A DNA stretch of 64,000 nucleotides from Peltaster fructicola (taxonomy: Eukaryota; Ascomycota; Dothideomycetes). The notes under the pieces are model-generated. The model saw nothing but the letters and a program-made list of their open reading frames with translations. It ran no database searches and was not told the origin of the DNA. Shown here one piece after another: positions 53,530 to 63,276 of the stretch. Numbering within the stretch: position 1 is the first letter of the stretch; every line of letters starts with the position of its first letter. The stretch spans positions 1,240,001 through 1,304,000 of the forward strand of contig CP051143.1 in the NCBI GenBank assembly GCA_001592805.2, given 5' to 3'. The position numbers were made by a program, and so were the translations under genes.

Positions 53530-55051
53530 CTAATACTCCATCGCATCTTCGAAGAGTGATGTCAACTGCTGCCTCTCTTCCTCTCCGCCACTGACATCAA
53601 GATTGGGCGCCAGCATCAACACACGTGCTTGTGGTAGGGTGCCCTCTACCAGACCATCGATGTGGCTCCTGTCGAAGCCTAGAGCCTTGAGTCCCCTTGG
53701 CTGATCACCAAGCTTGACCAAGAATGCGGCCAGAGCCTCGCTGAGCACTTCACCAGCACTTTCGAGCTTGACGTTCGACACGTCCACTCCGAAGCACTCA
53801 GCAGCAGCAAGATGTCGTTCAGGGTTTGAAGCGCCTGTGAACTTGAACACTGCGGGGGCGCTGACGGCGACCGAGACACCGTGAGGAATGATTGGGACCG
53901 TGACCTCGTAGCCGTTGTGTTGATAACCAGGGTTCTGCGAACTGATGGGGTAGCTCATACCGTGGCATAAATGCACACCGGCATTGCCAAATCCTACACC
54001 AGCGAGTGTGGCAGCGAGAAGCATCTTTGACTGTGCCTCCCAGTCATCGGGATCTGCTACTGCTCGTGGGAGATACTTGACAGTGTCTCGCAGAGCTTGG
54101 AGTGAGAAGATATCACTGATGGGGTTGGCACCCTGGTATGCTGGACGGTTGATCGGGTTCGTCGGTCTCGGGATTCTCTCATGATATGGAATTGCTGTCC
54201 AGCTCTCCAGACTGTGGCAAAGCACATCAAGACCAGAACTTGCGTGAACAGCTGACGGCATAGTACGAGTATTGATTGGGTCACATATTCCGAGTGTAGG
54301 CTTGAGGTTACGATGTGCGATACCTGTCTTCGCTTTCTTCGACACGAGGTCGAAGATTGCTGTGCCTGTAGTCTCCGAACCGGTTCCAGCAGTGGTCGGC
54401 ACCGCGATTAATGGCTTCAGCTTGGCATTGATCGGCTGTCCTTTGCCAAGTGGCGCATTCACAAAGTCCAGGAAGTCGGCTTCGGGAAAGGTAGTGTACA
54501 GATTCATGAGCTTTGCTGTGTCAATGACACTGCCTCCACCGACAGCCAGGAATGCATCTGGTGCATATGGCTTTGCTGCGTCAATGGCTTCCCGAATCCT
54601 GTGTCATTGTCAGTCCGCATCATGCCTACAACGAACGCTCTTACGAGTAGTCCTTTGGCTCCACCCTCACGTTGCTGAAGACCTCGTATGGGATACCTTC
54701 CCTTTCCAGGCCCTCCGTGACCTGTTTCATTGCGTCCAGCTTGATCACAGTGCCATCAGTGACCACCATGACCTTCTTGGCTCCCATGTTCTTGAAGTCC
54801 ATGCCCACCTCCTTAGTACAACCTGGACCGAACCGAATCGATGAAGCTGCCATTTCGAAGGCATACTCTTTCTGCTTGCTCAGATCAACTGGAGTAGCCA
54901 GCGACCGCACTTTTCCCGCGAATGGGTTCTGTGGGCCATGGTGATGTCCTGGATTGGAATGACACGGACAAGTACTGCTGCCAGAGTTGACTGCTCGTAG
55001 GAGATTAAAGGCTTGTGTAGCCCGCGTGGGAGCGATCTTTATGACGGCCAT
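53530..55051 (-). CDS. Mitochondrial hydroxyacid-oxoacid transhydrogenase (iron-type ADH, ADHFE1)
   Basis: Exons 55051-54645 and 54598-53530 with a 46-nt intron (donor GTAAGA, acceptor CACAG); the product is 491 residues. The family oxidises 4-hydroxybutyrate while reducing 2-oxoglutarate to 2-hydroxyglutarate. The N-terminus (MAVIKIAPTRATQAFNLLRA) looks like a presequence and CPCHSNPGHHHGPQNPFAGK is typical of the ADHFE1 group. Conserved segments are FEMAASSIRFGPGCTKEVG, VMVVTDGTV, FLAVGGGSVIDTAKLMNLY, IAVPTTAGTGSETT and the iron-type ADH segments SGLDVLCHSLES and AGVHLCHGMSYPIS, with the metal-binding His residues. It converges on the acid phosphatase with 61 bp between stops. The start at 55090 (non-ATG) is not used. 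Confidence 0.93.
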
Positions 55052-55390
55052 GCTGTGAGGTGACAAGACGATTGAAGCGCAAGTGAGCAATACCGTGACG
55101 GCATTCTGCCCACGATCTGAACTACATTGGCTAAGTCGATCTCACAATAGCCGCGGCTTTGAAGTGCGGGCCCAAATAATCGACGGAACCATTGCGGTGT
55201 GGTGATGTCGATGGAAGGTGTCCCGGGTAGCAACAAAGTCGAATTATCCGAACATGAGACATGCCTCATACAAGTTCTATCTTTGTTCCTTCTAGCTGCT
55301 TGGATCGCAGCAGAGTATCTCGTCATATTCGTCAGTATGTCTGTCGAAGGTGTGCAAGCCTCATGGTCTGGACAACTCAACCACAGCCTC
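55052..55390. other. Intergenic: transhydrogenase promoter
   Basis: About 340 bases between two minus-strand genes. Nothing recognised besides promoter space. Confidence 0.5.
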
Positions 55391-57301
55391 CTATGAACTA
55401 CGATCGTTTTGGATCTCCTGGCGCAAGTGAGCGCTATCATTCAGCAACAACGGCGACGGTGAACGATCAATCAAGTCCGATGCGGCTGGTGTAAGATAAG
55501 GAGTGCGATGCTTTAGCGCTGGAACATCGGAATATGGCGATGCAGAGAGGTGTAGATCGGAAGTGTCAGCGTCCTTGGGTGTGCCACTTAGCGATGCTGG
55601 GAGGCTTCGACGTTCTGGAGATTCGAGCAAGAGAGGCATTGAGACAATTTTGTTCTCTGGTCTCACGTTTTGAGAGTATGCCTCACCTCGCCGCTTCGTG
55701 GGAGACTCATCGTAAGGATCAAATCCAACTTTCTGGATGGCGTGTTGACGTACACGTTGACGACGATTCTTGTCTCCGCCAGCTCCAGCTGTTGCACTCT
55801 CTTCGAGGAAGAAGTTCAGCAACTCGTCTTCAATGGCAAGATGGGACTCTTGGCGGAACTGCTGTAGTGCTGTCAGCTTAATCAGCATTTCGAGGAGAGA
55901 CAGGCTCGTCATGATGCCAGCGTCTTGATTCGTCTGCAGCTGAGCAATCTGCGTTTGCGCCGTTGGGCCCTGGGTTGACAACGGCGAGTTTGCTCCGCCG
56001 AATGATAGAGCCGAGAAAAGAGCATTCAGCGAGGAGTCACTCGTACGCTTCTTGGGATCGTCATCGTCGTACGACTCATCATCAGAGTCTGCTGGTGTCG
56101 TGAAGACTTCTAAAGCCATCCACTCGAGGTCAAGATCAGCTGGAAGTGACCAGGTTGATATCGGGTCTTGAGCTGGTGGAGAGCTCGGAATTACACCGTT
56201 GCCATCGTAGCTACGAGTGACGAGGTCTGGCGACCGTGGTACCATACGTCGCGGAGGTATGGCATTTACATCTCGCTTCAACAGCAAGATCGGTGTGTTG
56301 TCCTCGTCCTCTCCACGGATGTTGAGGATCTTGCCAGTGTCAGCATAGAACAGCTTCGAGATCTCGTGGACTGGGATAGCGCAGCGGATGCCAGCTTCCT
56401 GGATACTATCGAACGATGTCGGCTCCTCGCCAGCCTCGAATGTGTGTACACGATCATCATCGAGATCTTCAATGATGACAAGCTGGTAGGCAAACTCTGC
56501 AGACTTTGTGCTTTCCCGAAAAGTGTTCTTGTCAACTTTCTGATCCGATCGATACAGCTGACCACATTGATCTAGTGGCAGTCTGACAAGCTTCACATGA
56601 GCTTTGTGTAGCACTTCCTTCCAGGTTGTGTCGCGAATTCCTGCTTCGTCGACTGCACGAGCAGCATGGCCAGCGAAGAGCATGTATAAGCTGACCACAA
56701 ATGTAGGCCCGACCTGGATTTGCTGGCCGACGTTCATTACATATGCTGTGTCTGCTGCTGTGAGGAACGTGCTGGCCTGCAGCAGCCGTGATGGAGACAC
56801 ATTCGCGGACAGCTTTGTCGACAGATTCATACCTGATGTGGTAATTGCAAGGTTCACCAGAGGTACAGCATCATCGATCTTGGCAATCAGCGCCTTCATC
56901 TCCCTGATGATACGGTAGAGAGCGATTTGCGACTCATCATGTCCCTTGGCTCGTTTGCTCTTCCGATCAATCAGGTCCTGCTCTTCTGCCGCAGCTCTGA
57001 GTTGTGTACCCAGGCTCTGGATGCCCAAGCGGATCTCCTTGGTGAGGGACACTGCACACTCAAGGGATGTGTGTCCTCGCGCAGAGATGAGGTCGATCAT
57101 ATCGATTGCTGGAGAGATGATTCGAATCTTGCTTTCGAGACGGCTCTGGAGATGCAGTATTTCCTCCCGTTCCTGACTCTTCGGTGTCTGCTGCAGCAGT
57201 CTACCACATTGCTTTATCGTGTAGCCAGTTGCAATCGTGACGCCTGATCGAATGGCATAGTTCATCGCATGCTGCGTTACACGGCTCAAGAGTATGTCCA
57301 T
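55391..57301 (-). CDS. Fungal Ran-binding-family protein
   Basis: Single-exon, 636-residue protein from the ATG at 57301 (MDILLSRVTQHAMNYAIRSG). The N-terminal 300 residues are helical: VTIATGYTIKQCGRLL, LQSRLESKIRIISPAIDMID, a basic segment RKSKRAKGHDESQIALYRII, and SPSRLLQASTFLTAADTAYV. This pattern matches the fungal family annotated as RanGTP-binding protein (Pfam Ran-binding); the biochemical role is not well established. The middle has FVVSLYMLFAGHAARA, which could be a short hydrophobic helix, and a WSLPADLDLEWMALEVF segment near residue 390. The C-terminal third is acidic, then Ser/Pro-rich and disordered (SPERRSLPASLSGTPKD). A start further upstream (57325) would need a non-ATG codon. 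Confidence 0.78.
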   Translation of the reverse strand: MDILLSRVTQHAMNYAIRSGVTIATGYTIKQCGRLLQQTPKSQEREEILHLQSRLESKIRIISPAIDMIDLISARGHTSLECAVSLTKEIRLGIQSLGTQLRAAAEEQDLIDRKSKRAKGHDESQIALYRIIREMKALIAKIDDAVPLVNLAITTSGMNLSTKLSANVSPSRLLQASTFLTAADTAYVMNVGQQIQVGPTFVVSLYMLFAGHAARAVDEAGIRDTTWKEVLHKAHVKLVRLPLDQCGQLYRSDQKVDKNTFRESTKSAEFAYQLVIIEDLDDDRVHTFEAGEEPTSFDSIQEAGIRCAIPVHEISKLFYADTGKILNIRGEDEDNTPILLLKRDVNAIPPRRMVPRSPDLVTRSYDGNGVIPSSPPAQDPISTWSLPADLDLEWMALEVFTTPADSDDESYDDDDPKKRTSDSSLNALFSALSFGGANSPLSTQGPTAQTQIAQLQTNQDAGIMTSLSLLEMLIKLTALQQFRQESHLAIEDELLNFFLEESATAGAGGDKNRRQRVRQHAIQKVGFDPYDESPTKRRGEAYSQNVRPENKIVSMPLLLESPERRSLPASLSGTPKDADTSDLHLSASPYSDVPALKHRTPYLTPAASDLIDRSPSPLLLNDSAHLRQEIQNDRSS

Positions 57302-57568
57302 ACTGGAGATAGTCGGCGTTTCCAATCCTAGATTGTGATGTATCGATCGAAAGGGTTGAAGTTCAATGCTAGAGGAATACTAGCCGTCGAATTGGTCATG
57401 ATTGCCTCCGTGTTTGTGCCAGTCACTCGTGTAGTCTTCCTGCCTGCTTGATTCATGAATATCTAAGGTCGCCTATTTTAAGGTTTAGCGCTGTTGAGCC
57501 ACAGCCGCCACAGCAGCCTCATATAAAATTTATCGACAATAATCTACACCTACAGGACATCGTACGCC
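57302..57568. promoter_or_regulatory. Bidirectional promoter region (Ran-binding protein / MAK5)
   Basis: 267 bases between divergent start codons. A TATAAAA heptamer occurs about 45 bases upstream of the MAK5 ATG and could serve as its TATA box. Confidence 0.45.
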
Positions 57569-59903
57569 ATGGCAGTCTCTCAAAAGCGATCGCTACCTGC
57601 CAAGGTGGACGCTATGAAGGCTCGGAAGCGTGCGAAGATCGAAGCGACCAATGCTCAGGACAACGGCGTTGCACGAAAGAAGCATGCAACCGAGAAACCT
57701 GTACGCCTGGAACAGCTGGCATGGAAGGAAGTTTCCATGCCAGATCGCATGGAAGACTATGAAGGCTTCTTCGGACTTGAGGAGATTGACGGTGTTGAGA
57801 TCATCAAAGACGATACAACCAAGACAGTGAGATATCTCCCTACCGAAAGCAATGGCGTCAATGAGACCATACGCGGATCACCCCAGGTTGCGGAGGATGA
57901 CATGGCCTGGGATGGGTTTGACGACGAGGCACCAGCACCATCAGTGCCGCTCGATGATGTCGCTATGGCTCAGAAGACAATAGCCACGCCTCAGACCACA
58001 GCAAAGGCGAAGACAAAGACAAAGGCGAAGTCTGACAAGAGTGCTCCTATAGCTAGCACGAAAATTGTGTCAGCACAACCGACTGCATTTGCTGGTCTGG
58101 ACGACCTAGCAAGCGCTCCAGTCGAAGTCGATGTCTCTGCCTGGAAACAGCTGAAGCTTTCGCCAGACACTATGGCTGCCATTAGCAACCTTGGCTTTAC
58201 AAAGCCTTCAGTGATTCAGAAAGCTAGCATACCACTGATACTGGATGGTGGAGATGTCATTGGCAAAGCATCGACAGGTTCAGGCAAGACGCTGGCTTTT
58301 GGCATTCCAATCCTTGAGAGATTTCTCGAGCTGAGGACCTCCAAAGCCTCAAGCGAGAGGTCGCCACTCGCACTACTCCTTTCACCGACACGCGAGCTGG
58401 CACATCAATTGAACAAGCATATCACTGCGCTCTGCTCTGGCCTAACAGACGGTCCGTCGATTGTCACGCTTACTGGTGGACTCTCTTTGCAGAAGCAACG
58501 ACGTCAGCTCAAGTCAGCAGATGTCATCATTGGCACTCCAGGTCGTCTCTGGGAAGTGATCAGCTCTGAGCGTGGTCTAGGCAAGTCCCTCAAGGACATA
58601 CAATTCCTGATTCTGGACGAAGCCGATCGACTCCTTAGCGAGGGTCATTTCAAGGAAGTCGAGGATATCTTGAATGTCCTCGATCGTGAAGATGATGCGG
58701 AGGATGATCTGGAGGCCACCGACAAAGATGTCGATGCTGTGCTGCCGCTTACCTCGAAGCAGGAGACACAACGACAGACTCTAGTCTTCTCAGCCACTTT
58801 CGACAAGAGTCTCCAGAAAAAGCTTTCAAGCAAGACGAAGTACAGTGGAGGTCTCATGAACAACAAGGATTCAATGGAATACCTGCTATCTAAGCTCAAC
58901 TTCCAGGGAGAACCTCAATTTGTTGACGCCAACCCCGTCAAGCAGCTTGCCGTTGGTCTGAAGGAAGGCATGATCGAGTGTGGCGCATTAGAGAAGGATC
59001 TCTACCTGTATGCTATACTCCTGCATCATCAGAAGACAAGATCCATGGTCTTCGTCAACTCCATATCTGCAGTCAGACGCATTACACCATTTCTGGAGAA
59101 TCTAGGTCTTCCAGCGCTGGCACTACACTCTGGAATGATACAGAAGGCTCGTCTTCGCTCGGTGGAACGCTTCACTGCGGCTACTGGTAAGCATGCATCA
59201 GCCATCCTTGTGGCAACAGATGTCGCAGCACGTGGTTTGGACATACCGAATGTCGAGCTTGTCGTACACTATCACCTACCACGAGCAGCGGATATGTACG
59301 TTCATAGGTCTGGTCGAACAGCGCGAGCGGGTCGAGAGGGCTCAAGTATACTTATCTGCAGTCCTGAAGAAGTCGCTGGAGTGCGTCGACTTGTGGCCAA
59401 AGTTCACGCTCAGTCTGCCGTCGACAACAACCAAAACGCCTCGGACGCCGCTCGACAAGGTTACTATATTCGCACGTTAGATCCCGACAGGAAGGTCGTG
59501 GCACGTCTCAAGCCACGAGCTGTGATCGCAAAGAAGTTGGCAGACGTCACCATCGCGAAGGAGAAGCACCACAAGGAAGATGACTTCTTCCAGGCTGCTG
59601 CAGAGGAGCTTGGCGTGGACTATGACTCCGAAGAGTTCTCCAAGCAAGCACCAGGCCGACATGGCAGAGGGAGCGGTCGCAAGGAAAAGAACGCCAGGCG
59701 AGGGTGTCTCAAAGGCTGAAGCTGCAAGTCTCAGAGCTGAGCTGAAAGAGATGTTGAAGGCACGTATCAATGTAGGAGTGAGCGAGAAGTACATCGCGTC
59801 AGGACGAGTAGATATCGATGAGCTCTTGAAGCAGCAAGAAGTAGGAACTAAGACGGGAGAGTTCCTGGGTACTGGAAGTGGCTTTGGTTTGGAGGACGTG
59901 TGA
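57569..59903 (+). CDS. MAK5: DEAD-box RNA helicase Mak5 (DDX24), with a C-terminal frame break
   Basis: The main frame runs 57569-59719 and the conserved C-terminus continues in the next frame to 59903, for about 777 residues in all. Mak5 is needed for 60S ribosomal subunit assembly in the nucleolus. A basic N-terminus (KARKRAKIEATNAQ) and the family block LAWKEVSMPDRMEDYEGFFG precede the helicase: Q motif (FTKPSVIQKASIPL), motif I ASTGSGKT, PTRELA, TPGRLWEV, motif II LDEADRL, motif III SATF, ALHSGMIQKARLRSVERF, VATDVAARGLDIPNVELV and motif VI HRSGRTARAGREG. The main frame stops soon after APGRHGRGSGRKEK. The next frame then gives EGVSKAEAASLRAELKEM and NVGVSEKYIASGRVDIDEL, the normal Mak5 tail. 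The switch maps to about 59676-59697. A one-base slip in AAAA (59685-59688) keeps the conserved basic stretch, whereas a 22-nt GT-AG deletion would remove it. Confidence 0.92.
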
Positions 59904-60336
59904 TTACAGCATGATGATAGATCAGGGCATCTAAGGTCGTACGCATCTATGTACGATATATGCTTATTGTAGCGATAGGTGGTGTCAAAGAAGCGCTCTA
60001 TCCTTGCGACAGGGCTATGGTTCTGTTGACGGCTTTCAGGCCGTCTGTCATGCCGAAGAATCCCTGACGCTCAAGACAGAGTGATGATGAAAGACCTCTA
60101 TCGTTGTAACCCAGAACGATTGTTCCAGCAAGTCCAGCAGCGATCGGACATATTTCCTCTAGTTGTAGCTAAGACGACGTTGTAGACCTGGTTGGCATTG
60201 TTAGGAGTTGACTGCACCCACGAGGTTTAGCAACTGCTCGCCAGGCTTCGAAGACTACTCCGACGACTCAAGCCAGGACTTCCGTTTGAAGCTCTACCGC
60301 TGTATCGGAGAATGAAAGTGTGAGCAAAGTGGGTAA
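59904..60336. other. Intergenic: convergent 3' flanks of MAK5 and panB
   Basis: About 430 bases between converging genes. No gene was recognised. Confidence 0.5.
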
Positions 60337-61359
60337 TCACTTGCCGAGCTTCTCGACCACGCTTTTGAACTCCTCGAAATCTTCTGTCTTCATGGGATAA
60401 GTGTGTTCAGGTGCAGGGTAACTTCGACTCTTGACCTCAGACTTGTACGCCTCGATGGCCTTGGATGTCTCTGCCCAGACGTCCCCAAACCTCTTCACAA
60501 ACTTGGGCAGATAGCGGCCAGGAGGATAGTTGCCAACCATGTCGACCTGAACCAAGACCTGACCAGAGCAGCCGTTACCAGCGCCAATCCCTATGGTAGG
60601 TATGCGTAGCTTGCTCGTGACTAGAGCAGCGACTTCGGCAGGGACAGCTTCGAGTACAGTAGCGAATGCTCCAGCAGCCTGCACGGCCAAGCCATCCTCT
60701 AAGACATTCAGAGCACCAGCAGTAGACTTGCCCTGCACTCTGAAGCCACCAAGAGCATTCTGACGCTGTGGTGTCAACCCAATGTGCGCCAGAACGGGTA
60801 TACCAGCCTGTGTTATCTTCTGTATTTGTGGAACCATCTCTCGGCCTCCTTCAAGCTTGATAGCCTGTACCCTACCCTCTTTGACCATCCTTATAGCACT
60901 TTGTAGAGCCTGTTCTGGCGAGACCTCATAGCATCCCATAGGTAGATCGCCGACGACGAAAGCAGCCTTGGCACCTCTTGCAACACTTCGACAGTGGAGG
61001 ATCATCTCATCAAGCAATACCTCGCTTGTGTCGTCCAGACCCATGGACACCATCGCAAGGCTGTCGCCGACCAGTATGATGTCCATACCGGCTTGATCTG
61101 CAGCATGAGAGGAAGGGAAGTCATGAGCTGTGAGCATGGCTATAGGCTCGTTGCGTTTGTGCATAGCTTGTATGGTTGGCAGTGTGACTTTCTTTCGTGT
61201 AGCGCCGTTGGCATTGGCAGCACCTAGCGGCGAGTGTGAAGAGTGGCGTACTGTGTCTATGATGTGCGGCATGGGTCGACGAGCACTAGCTGGGCGCAAG
61301 GAGGATCTGGCAGTAAGTGTACAAGATGTCTGTAGTGTAGTGCACAAGGCACGCGACAT
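60337..61359 (-). CDS. panB: Ketopantoate hydroxymethyltransferase (PanB/Ecm31)
   Basis: Single-exon, 340-residue protein from the ATG at 61359. It transfers a one-carbon unit from methylene-tetrahydrofolate to 2-oxoisovalerate in pantothenate (vitamin B5) synthesis. The first 40 residues are Ser/Arg/Thr-rich (LTARSSLRPASARRPMPHII), consistent with mitochondrial import. The (beta/alpha)8 barrel shows KVTLPTIQAMHKRNEPIAML then TAHDFPSSHAADQAGMDIIL, LVGDSLAMVSMGLDDT (Mg-binding Asp), VVGDLPMGCYEVS, AIKLEGG (Glu), PVLAHIGLTPQRQNALGGFR and PTIGIGAGNGCSGQVLV (catalytic-site loop). All expected residues are present. The extension beyond the bacterial length is mostly the presequence and a C-terminal tail (YPMKTEDFEEFKSVVEKLGK). 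Confidence 0.95.
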   Translation of the reverse strand: MSRALCTTLQTSCTLTARSSLRPASARRPMPHIIDTVRHSSHSPLGAANANGATRKKVTLPTIQAMHKRNEPIAMLTAHDFPSSHAADQAGMDIILVGDSLAMVSMGLDDTSEVLLDEMILHCRSVARGAKAAFVVGDLPMGCYEVSPEQALQSAIRMVKEGRVQAIKLEGGREMVPQIQKITQAGIPVLAHIGLTPQRQNALGGFRVQGKSTAGALNVLEDGLAVQAAGAFATVLEAVPAEVAALVTSKLRIPTIGIGAGNGCSGQVLVQVDMVGNYPPGRYLPKFVKRFGDVWAETSKAIEAYKSEVKSRSYPAPEHTYPMKTEDFEEFKSVVEKLGK

Positions 61360-62387
61360 CTTTGTGCCATTTACGAATGACTTTGATGGAGGAAGATGAG
61401 ATCTGATGGGATCGTTGGGATCTGTGATCTGGAAGTAACAAAGGAATCATCGTCGCGAGCGCTGGGGCGTCGACAGAGACTTGCCTTTATGTGTCTTTTG
61501 GTGTTCATGGTTCTACATCGTAGGTGTGAGTACTCTGAATTCTTGAGCCAGCTTGACCCTCGGCTTATTGATGGTCCAGCCGAAGGATGGACGTTATGTG
61601 GAACGCATAGCAGCATCAAATGAGCGATGATGGACGCAATCAGAAGTCATCATAGTACGGCCTCAGGAGTAAGCCTGAGTGGTGGTGAGGTGTAGGATGA
61701 TGAGTTCACACTTCCGGACAGCGCCATATTGTGGTGATGCGGCATAAGATCGAGGAGCCTTTCGGCTAGGTTGCATCATGCTTTGAACACCGTACGCCCA
61801 GGATCTCCTTGAGTATTCGACCGGAGCAGCTGTGCCAGATGTCGCGTCAGAACACTGCTCATATTGTTGTAGTATGCCATCGGCGAGCCATAGCGACGAT
61901 ATCGGGAAACGACCTCTCTATTCGCGTCATGCGGGCAACTGCACGTCCCACCTCTAACTACTACTTGTACCTTGATAATGCCGCTCTGAGACCGTTCCAC
62001 AACCACGAACTCGCTCACCAGAACTCCCTGCCGACCTTGTGCCTTGCTGATCGTGCCTACGAGCTCATACTCTAGCCAAATCCTTTGCTCGATCACACCA
62101 TCAAGCCTGCAGTTATCAGCAAGCCGCATCTACGCAGGCTATCGGTCTGTCCTCGTGATACGGTCAAACAAAGGCGTGATTGCTTGTTGCAACCACGATT
62201 CACTATAGGATCCATCGGAAACGCGGCAGAGAGGTCGTACGATCAAGAGCTTGACTCCTTCATCCATATCACGAAGATCGATCTGCACCACCTGCTCCAG
62301 CTCCACTAGGCTAGAGGCCTTGCGACAGCTTCGATAGCATCGACAACAGCAGCGAGCAAGAAAGGAGAAGCAGGAGGAAAGGACAAG
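61360..62387. other. Divergent intergenic region between panB and UBC8
   Basis: About 1.03 kb with both promoters. Open frames such as 61776-62129 minus and 62139-62585 minus have no family features and the latter overlaps UBC8 exons on the other strand. Confidence 0.5.
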
Positions 62388-63276
62388 ATGTCGAGTCCTA
62401 AGCGTAGGATCGAGACAGATGTATGTGAACTGGCTGGCTAGATTGGAGCGAGACTGACAAGAGCTATAGGTCATGAAGATGTTGGTTCGTTGGCATAGCT
62501 TAAGGAACAGCCCACTGACTCTACTAGGCTCATGAGTGACTATGAGGTCACGTTGGTCAATGACAACAGTGAGTCCCGAGAACATACGCTGAGGCCATAT
62601 TTGCTGACCTGTAACAGTGTTCGTTCACGGAGGAAGGCAGCGTTGCCGCTTGAGCTGACATTATTCAGGCAAGAGTTCTACGTGCGATTCAAGGGCCCGG
62701 AAGAGAGTATGTTCGCCAGGCGAGGATTGTGCAAACCTGACATGCTACAGCACCTTTTGTGGGCGGCATATGGAAGATCCATGTCGAACTACCAGACCAA
62801 TATCCTTACAAAAGCCCAAGTATCGGCTTTGTGAATCGCATCTTCCACCCCAACATCGACGAACTGTATGTCGTTGCATCGCAGACGACGTTTCCAGCTA
62901 ATCACCGTTCAGGTCCGGCAGTGTGTGTCTTGACGTGATCAACCAGACCTGGTCACCAATGTACGACATGATCAACATCTTTGAGACATTCCTACCACAG
63001 CTTTTGCGATATCCAAACCCAACAGATCCACTGAACGGCGAAGCAGCCGCGCTCATCATGCGCGAGCCCAAAGCATACGACGCCAAAGTGAAGGGTATGT
63101 ACTGTGCTTACCACATGGTGCTGAGCACTGACATTGATCAAGAATACGTCACTAAGTACGCCTCTGCCACCGCTGCCGATGAGGCTGGCGAAGCGTCCGA
63201 TGAGAGCGACGAGATGAGCAGCGTCGGCAGTTTCGACGAGGAAGACGAAGAGCCTGCCGGCACGATGGAGGTATGA
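62388..63276 (+). CDS. UBC8: Ubiquitin-conjugating enzyme E2 Ubc8 (UBE2H type), with a one-nucleotide exon
   Basis: Exons: 62388-62420, 62470-62480 (11 nt), 62528-62568, 62618 (1 nt), 62669-62706, 62751-62865, 62913-63276. They sum to 603 nt, giving 200 residues. Introns are 49, 47, 49, 50, 44 and 47 nt. In yeast Ubc8 acts with the GID/CTLH ligase to degrade gluconeogenic enzymes. The spliced protein starts [19 protein letters not shown], then [17 protein letters not shown], where the Met codon is built from three exons (A, T, G). [20 protein letters not shown] and [12 protein letters not shown] (HPN motif) follow. The active-site Cys is in [18 protein letters not shown]. The acidic C-terminal tail ([18 protein letters not shown]) is typical of the family. 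The presence of AcuK, a gluconeogenesis activator, in the same window is probably coincidental. Confidence 0.92.
62618..62618 (+). other. UBC8: Predicted one-nucleotide exon (T) of UBC8
   Basis: The base is flanked by AACAG upstream and GTTCGT downstream. Intron a (62569-62617, 49 nt) has donor GTGAGT and branch CTGAC at 62604-62608; intron b (62619-62668, 50 nt) has donor GTTCGT and branch CTGAC at 62655-62659. In both, the branch A lies 10 nt before the last intron base. The 100-nt block taken as one intron would shift the frame; keeping this T restores it and gives the Met of the conserved NDxMQEF segment. Confidence 0.75.

Noticed and set aside
59676-59697. A 22-nt GT-AG segment that would restore the MAK5 frame
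   Set aside because: Too short, no branch site, and it removes the conserved basic RK stretch; a homopolymer slip is simpler.
62569-62668. A single 100-nt intron in UBC8
   Set aside because: Canonical GT-AG removal of the whole block leaves A plus G and shifts the frame out of the E2 domain. Frame is kept only with a non-canonical boundary that would put Arg in place of the conserved Met.
62532-62834. Open frame reading through the UBC8 introns
   Set aside because: It is open by chance across 62569-62668 but inserts unconserved sequence between VNDN and QEF and then leaves the family at the next intron.
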